A stretch of 64,000 bases of DNA. Source: Tetramitus jugosus (taxonomy: Eukaryota; Heterolobosea; Eutetramitea; Acrasida; Vahlkampfiidae). Position 1 is the stretch's first letter. Each line of letters begins with the position of its first letter. Location: assembly GCA_937625935.1 (NCBI GenBank), contig OW569373.1, forward strand, positions 124,001 to 188,000, in the 5' to 3' direction. A program made the position numbers and the translations under genes. This document shows, in pieces, positions 62,267 through 64,000 of this stretch. The notes under the pieces are model-generated. The model saw only the letters and a program-made list of their open reading frames with translations. It made no database searches and was not told the DNA's origin.

Positions 62267-64000
62267 CTAATGATGCCCATTCGTATTCGTGTTGTTCGTA
62301 TATGGTTGTTGTTGTGGTGATTGTTGTTGGTGCTGTGGATGATTATTGGACTGGATCCATATTGGATTATTGTGACTATTGTTTGCAGTTGCTCCTCTGG
62401 GCGAGGGAGACAAAGGAGGTAACATTCCTGCATTCATTCTTGGTGAACCCATCATTCCCCCATTTGCACCACCACTACCACTACCAATGCCATTAACCAT
62501 ATTTCCACCGTGAATACTGGATCCCATGTTTTCTGCACCCACCTGAGAAACTCTGCCTGGCGAATGAATATTGAGACTGTTGAAATTCAACTCTGCCACT
62601 TCATCAAGCTTACTCAATGGCGGTAAAAGTGGCACACCATTGTTATGGACATTATGACTCCGTGGTGACTGCGCATAAACACTAGGATTGTGATTACCAT
62701 TATTGCTACCATTATTATTACCATTGTTGTTATGATTATTCAAGTGATGATAATTGTTCACTTGAAGCATCGCTGCATGAGAGTTGCTGTTTTCAGTCAA
62801 TGGTGAAGTATTGGGTGAACTGCCACACACCAGTCCTCCATTATTACCATTATTGTTGCTCGTATTCTCACGCGGTGTTCCCAATGAATTCCTAGGAGAG
62901 GTCGTTGGCAGAGACCGTGGTGACATACTGGGCAAACTACGTGGCGAAATACTGGGTAGACTCCGCGGTGTGTTACTCGCCGAAGAACTACCAACAACAC
63001 TGTACATGGTGTTATCAATCTTGTAATTCTCAAGAGTGCACGACCTTCTTCTCAACTCCAACTCTCCTCCTCCTCCTCCTGTTGCAATACTAGGTGATGA
63101 ACAAGCAGAGGAAGGAGCAGAGGCAGAAGGTGTCGATGAAACTGAAGAAGGTGATTGATATGGATGATGCTGTTGAGATTGAAGGTGATGATGCAGACGT
63201 GGTGCCAATGACAATCGAGGAGAAATTTGTTGTTGTTGAGGCGTACCATGATTCAACACATGTTGTTCACTACCATTATTGTTGTTCGTGTTATGAGTAC
63301 CATTGCCAGGTGATGTAGGAGACGGTAGTGCATTACTCACATGACCAAAGTGACCAGAGCGTGGTCGAATCTTGTTTGTGTTAATGTGCATACTCATATT
63401 ATTGACAGTATTCACACCCGTGTTGTTGTTACTGTTACTGTTCATATTATTATTATTATTGTTGATACCTCTTGGAGAATTGACAGTGGTTTGTTGTTGT
63501 TGTTGTTGACTCGTCATGACATTGTTATGTTGAAAGCTTGATTCTTCAAAGGAGAATGATGATGGTGTCGGTGGTGTCGTAGGTGTTGTTGGAATAATGC
63601 CATGATTATTATTATTCGTATTGTTGCTATTGTTGTTGTTGTTGTTGTTGTTGTGAAGAGATTGATATTGATGACGACTGTGAGAAGAAGGATGGTGGTG
63701 ATGGTGATGATGATGATGATAGCTATGGTGATGTGAACGAATATGATGCTGCTGAGAATGGTGGTTACTACTGTGAGGAGTTGATGATGAATGAGGATGC
63801 AACTGATGAAGGTTATGATGTTGATGTTGTTGTGATGGTTGTTGCAGACCTTGATGTTGCTTCTGTTGCTGTTGTTGCTGTATTTGAGCTGCTTGACTCT
63901 CATTCAAAAAATTACTCCAGTACTTTTTGGTCAGGATTCGCTTTTTGCGAACAGTGCTGACACATCTGTCATGTAATCCCATTTTGGCACATCGATCACA
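62267..64000 (-). CDS. second Zn2Cys6 transcription regulator (5' end outside window)
   Basis: The frame is open through the window edge. Its first visible residues are CDRCAKMGLHDRC followed by VSTVRKKRILTKKYW. These match the second half of the zinc cluster and the basic flank of the gene at 31.6 kb (CERCVRLGTPEKC, RKKRKVTKKRW), so an ATG at 63982 is internal and the true N-terminus lies outside. At least 577 residues are visible. Most is low complexity: Gln/His tracts, Asn runs, and an eight-residue repeat (SPRSLPSI, SPRSLPSM, SPRSLPTT) at about 62880-62990 offering proline-directed phosphorylation sites. A Gly/Asn/Pro end closes it. Its role as a DNA-binding regulator rests on the half cluster. 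Confidence 0.85.
   Translation of the reverse strand, partial: CDRCAKMGLHDRCVSTVRKKRILTKKYWSNFLNESQAAQIQQQQQQKQHQGLQQPSQQHQHHNLHQLHPHSSSTPHSSNHHSQQHHIRSHHHSYHHHHHHHHHPSSHSRHQYQSLHNNNNNNNNSNNTNNNNHGIIPTTPTTPPTPSSFSFEESSFQHNNVMTSQQQQQQTTVNSPRGINNNNNNMNSNSNNNTGVNTVNNMSMHINTNKIRPRSGHFGHVSNALPSPTSPGNGTHNTNNNNGSEQHVLNHGTPQQQQISPRLSLAPRLHHHLQSQQHHPYQSPSSVSSTPSASAPSSACSSPSIATGGGGGELELRRRSCTLENYKIDNTMYSVVGSSSASNTPRSLPSISPRSLPSMSPRSLPTTSPRNSLGTPRENTSNNNGNNGGLVCGSSPNTSPLTENSNSHAAMLQVNNYHHLNNHNNNGNNNGSNNGNHNPSVYAQSPRSHNVHNNGVPLLPPLSKLDEVAELNFNSLNIHSPGRVSQVGAENMGSSIHGGNMVNGIGSGSGGANGGMMGSPRMNAGMLPPLSPSPRGATANNSHNNPIWIQSNNHPQHQQQSPQQQPYTNNTNTNGHH
62880..62990 (-). repeat. 24-bp tandem repeat coding for SPRSLPxx
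   Basis: Three to four imperfect 24-bp units encode the octapeptide series SPRSLPSI, SPRSLPSM, SPRSLPTT and a diverged SPRNSLGT in the second Zn2Cys6 regulator. Each unit keeps the Ser-Pro step. Confidence 0.6.

Noticed and set aside
1-64000. CRISPR arrays, bacterial operons, rRNA genes, viral genes
   Set aside because: None of the defining repeats or conserved sequences were seen.

Overview
The window looks like nuclear DNA of a free-living heterolobosean amoeba, most likely a Naegleria species. This is inferred from gene content and style, not from a search. Genes are packed tightly on both strands, with short gaps and few short GT-AG introns (about 43 to 320 nt, where I could place them). 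AATAAA often overlaps or closely follows the stop codon. Proteins carry long Asn, Gln, His and Ser runs, and the gene set is eukaryotic: kinesin, Rab, CK1, CDK, NDR kinase, TSR2, a HECT ligase, mitochondrial branched-chain E2, RGS plus START-like, and fungal-type Zn2Cys6 regulators. Many open frames begin with TTG or GTG; wherever an internal ATG or a spliced upstream exon explains the gene better, I used that. Layout, 0-17 kb: the 3' end of a Lys-rich gene; a protein with AAG-like motif order; a Cdc25/Acr2-type rhodanese phosphatase; a tail-anchored Asn-rich protein; a GTPBP1-like GTPase; spliced mitochondrial BCKDH E2; a three-exon Rab with a myristoylation-like N-terminus and no C-terminal cysteine; a kinesin-8; an F-box-like protein; and enolase-phosphatase E1. 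17-29 kb: one giant HECT E3 ligase of about 3835 residues with UBR, SPRY, UBA and ZZ domains. Its start lies in a separate low-complexity first exon. 29-48 kb: four-exon CK1, a Zn2Cys6 regulator, a possible small spliced gene, a spliced leucine-rich-repeat protein, a secreted surface protein, a pair of tandem retroposed inserts next to tRNA-Asn, a PCTAIRE-type CDK, a two-pass membrane protein, TSR2, a membrane-anchored M3 peptidase, an RGS/START-like protein, and a decayed-looking locus. 48-64 kb: an NDR-type kinase, AANAT-like acetyltransferase, TPR protein, YbaK/ProX-like editing protein, LmbE/PIG-L deacetylase, four related kinase-like genes in a row, a secreted GH19/SH3b glycosidase, two small proteins, and a second Zn2Cys6 regulator cut by the window end. 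How the genes fit together: most are independent housekeeping loci, but three themes recur. Cell-cycle and signalling kinases (CDK, NDR, CK1) and kinesin-8 share the window, and several carry GGCGCC E2F-like palindromes near the start or in an intron. Ubiquitin signalling recurs in the giant E3 ligase and in kinase-like genes ending in UBA or UIM-like modules. The kinase cluster at 54-59.5 kb shows a series from intact enzyme to pseudokinase to broken copy, consistent with local duplication and decay. The most distinctive non-genic structure is the retroposition scar at 39.0-39.5 kb: three copies of a 13-15 bp direct repeat with poly(A)-ended inserts between them.
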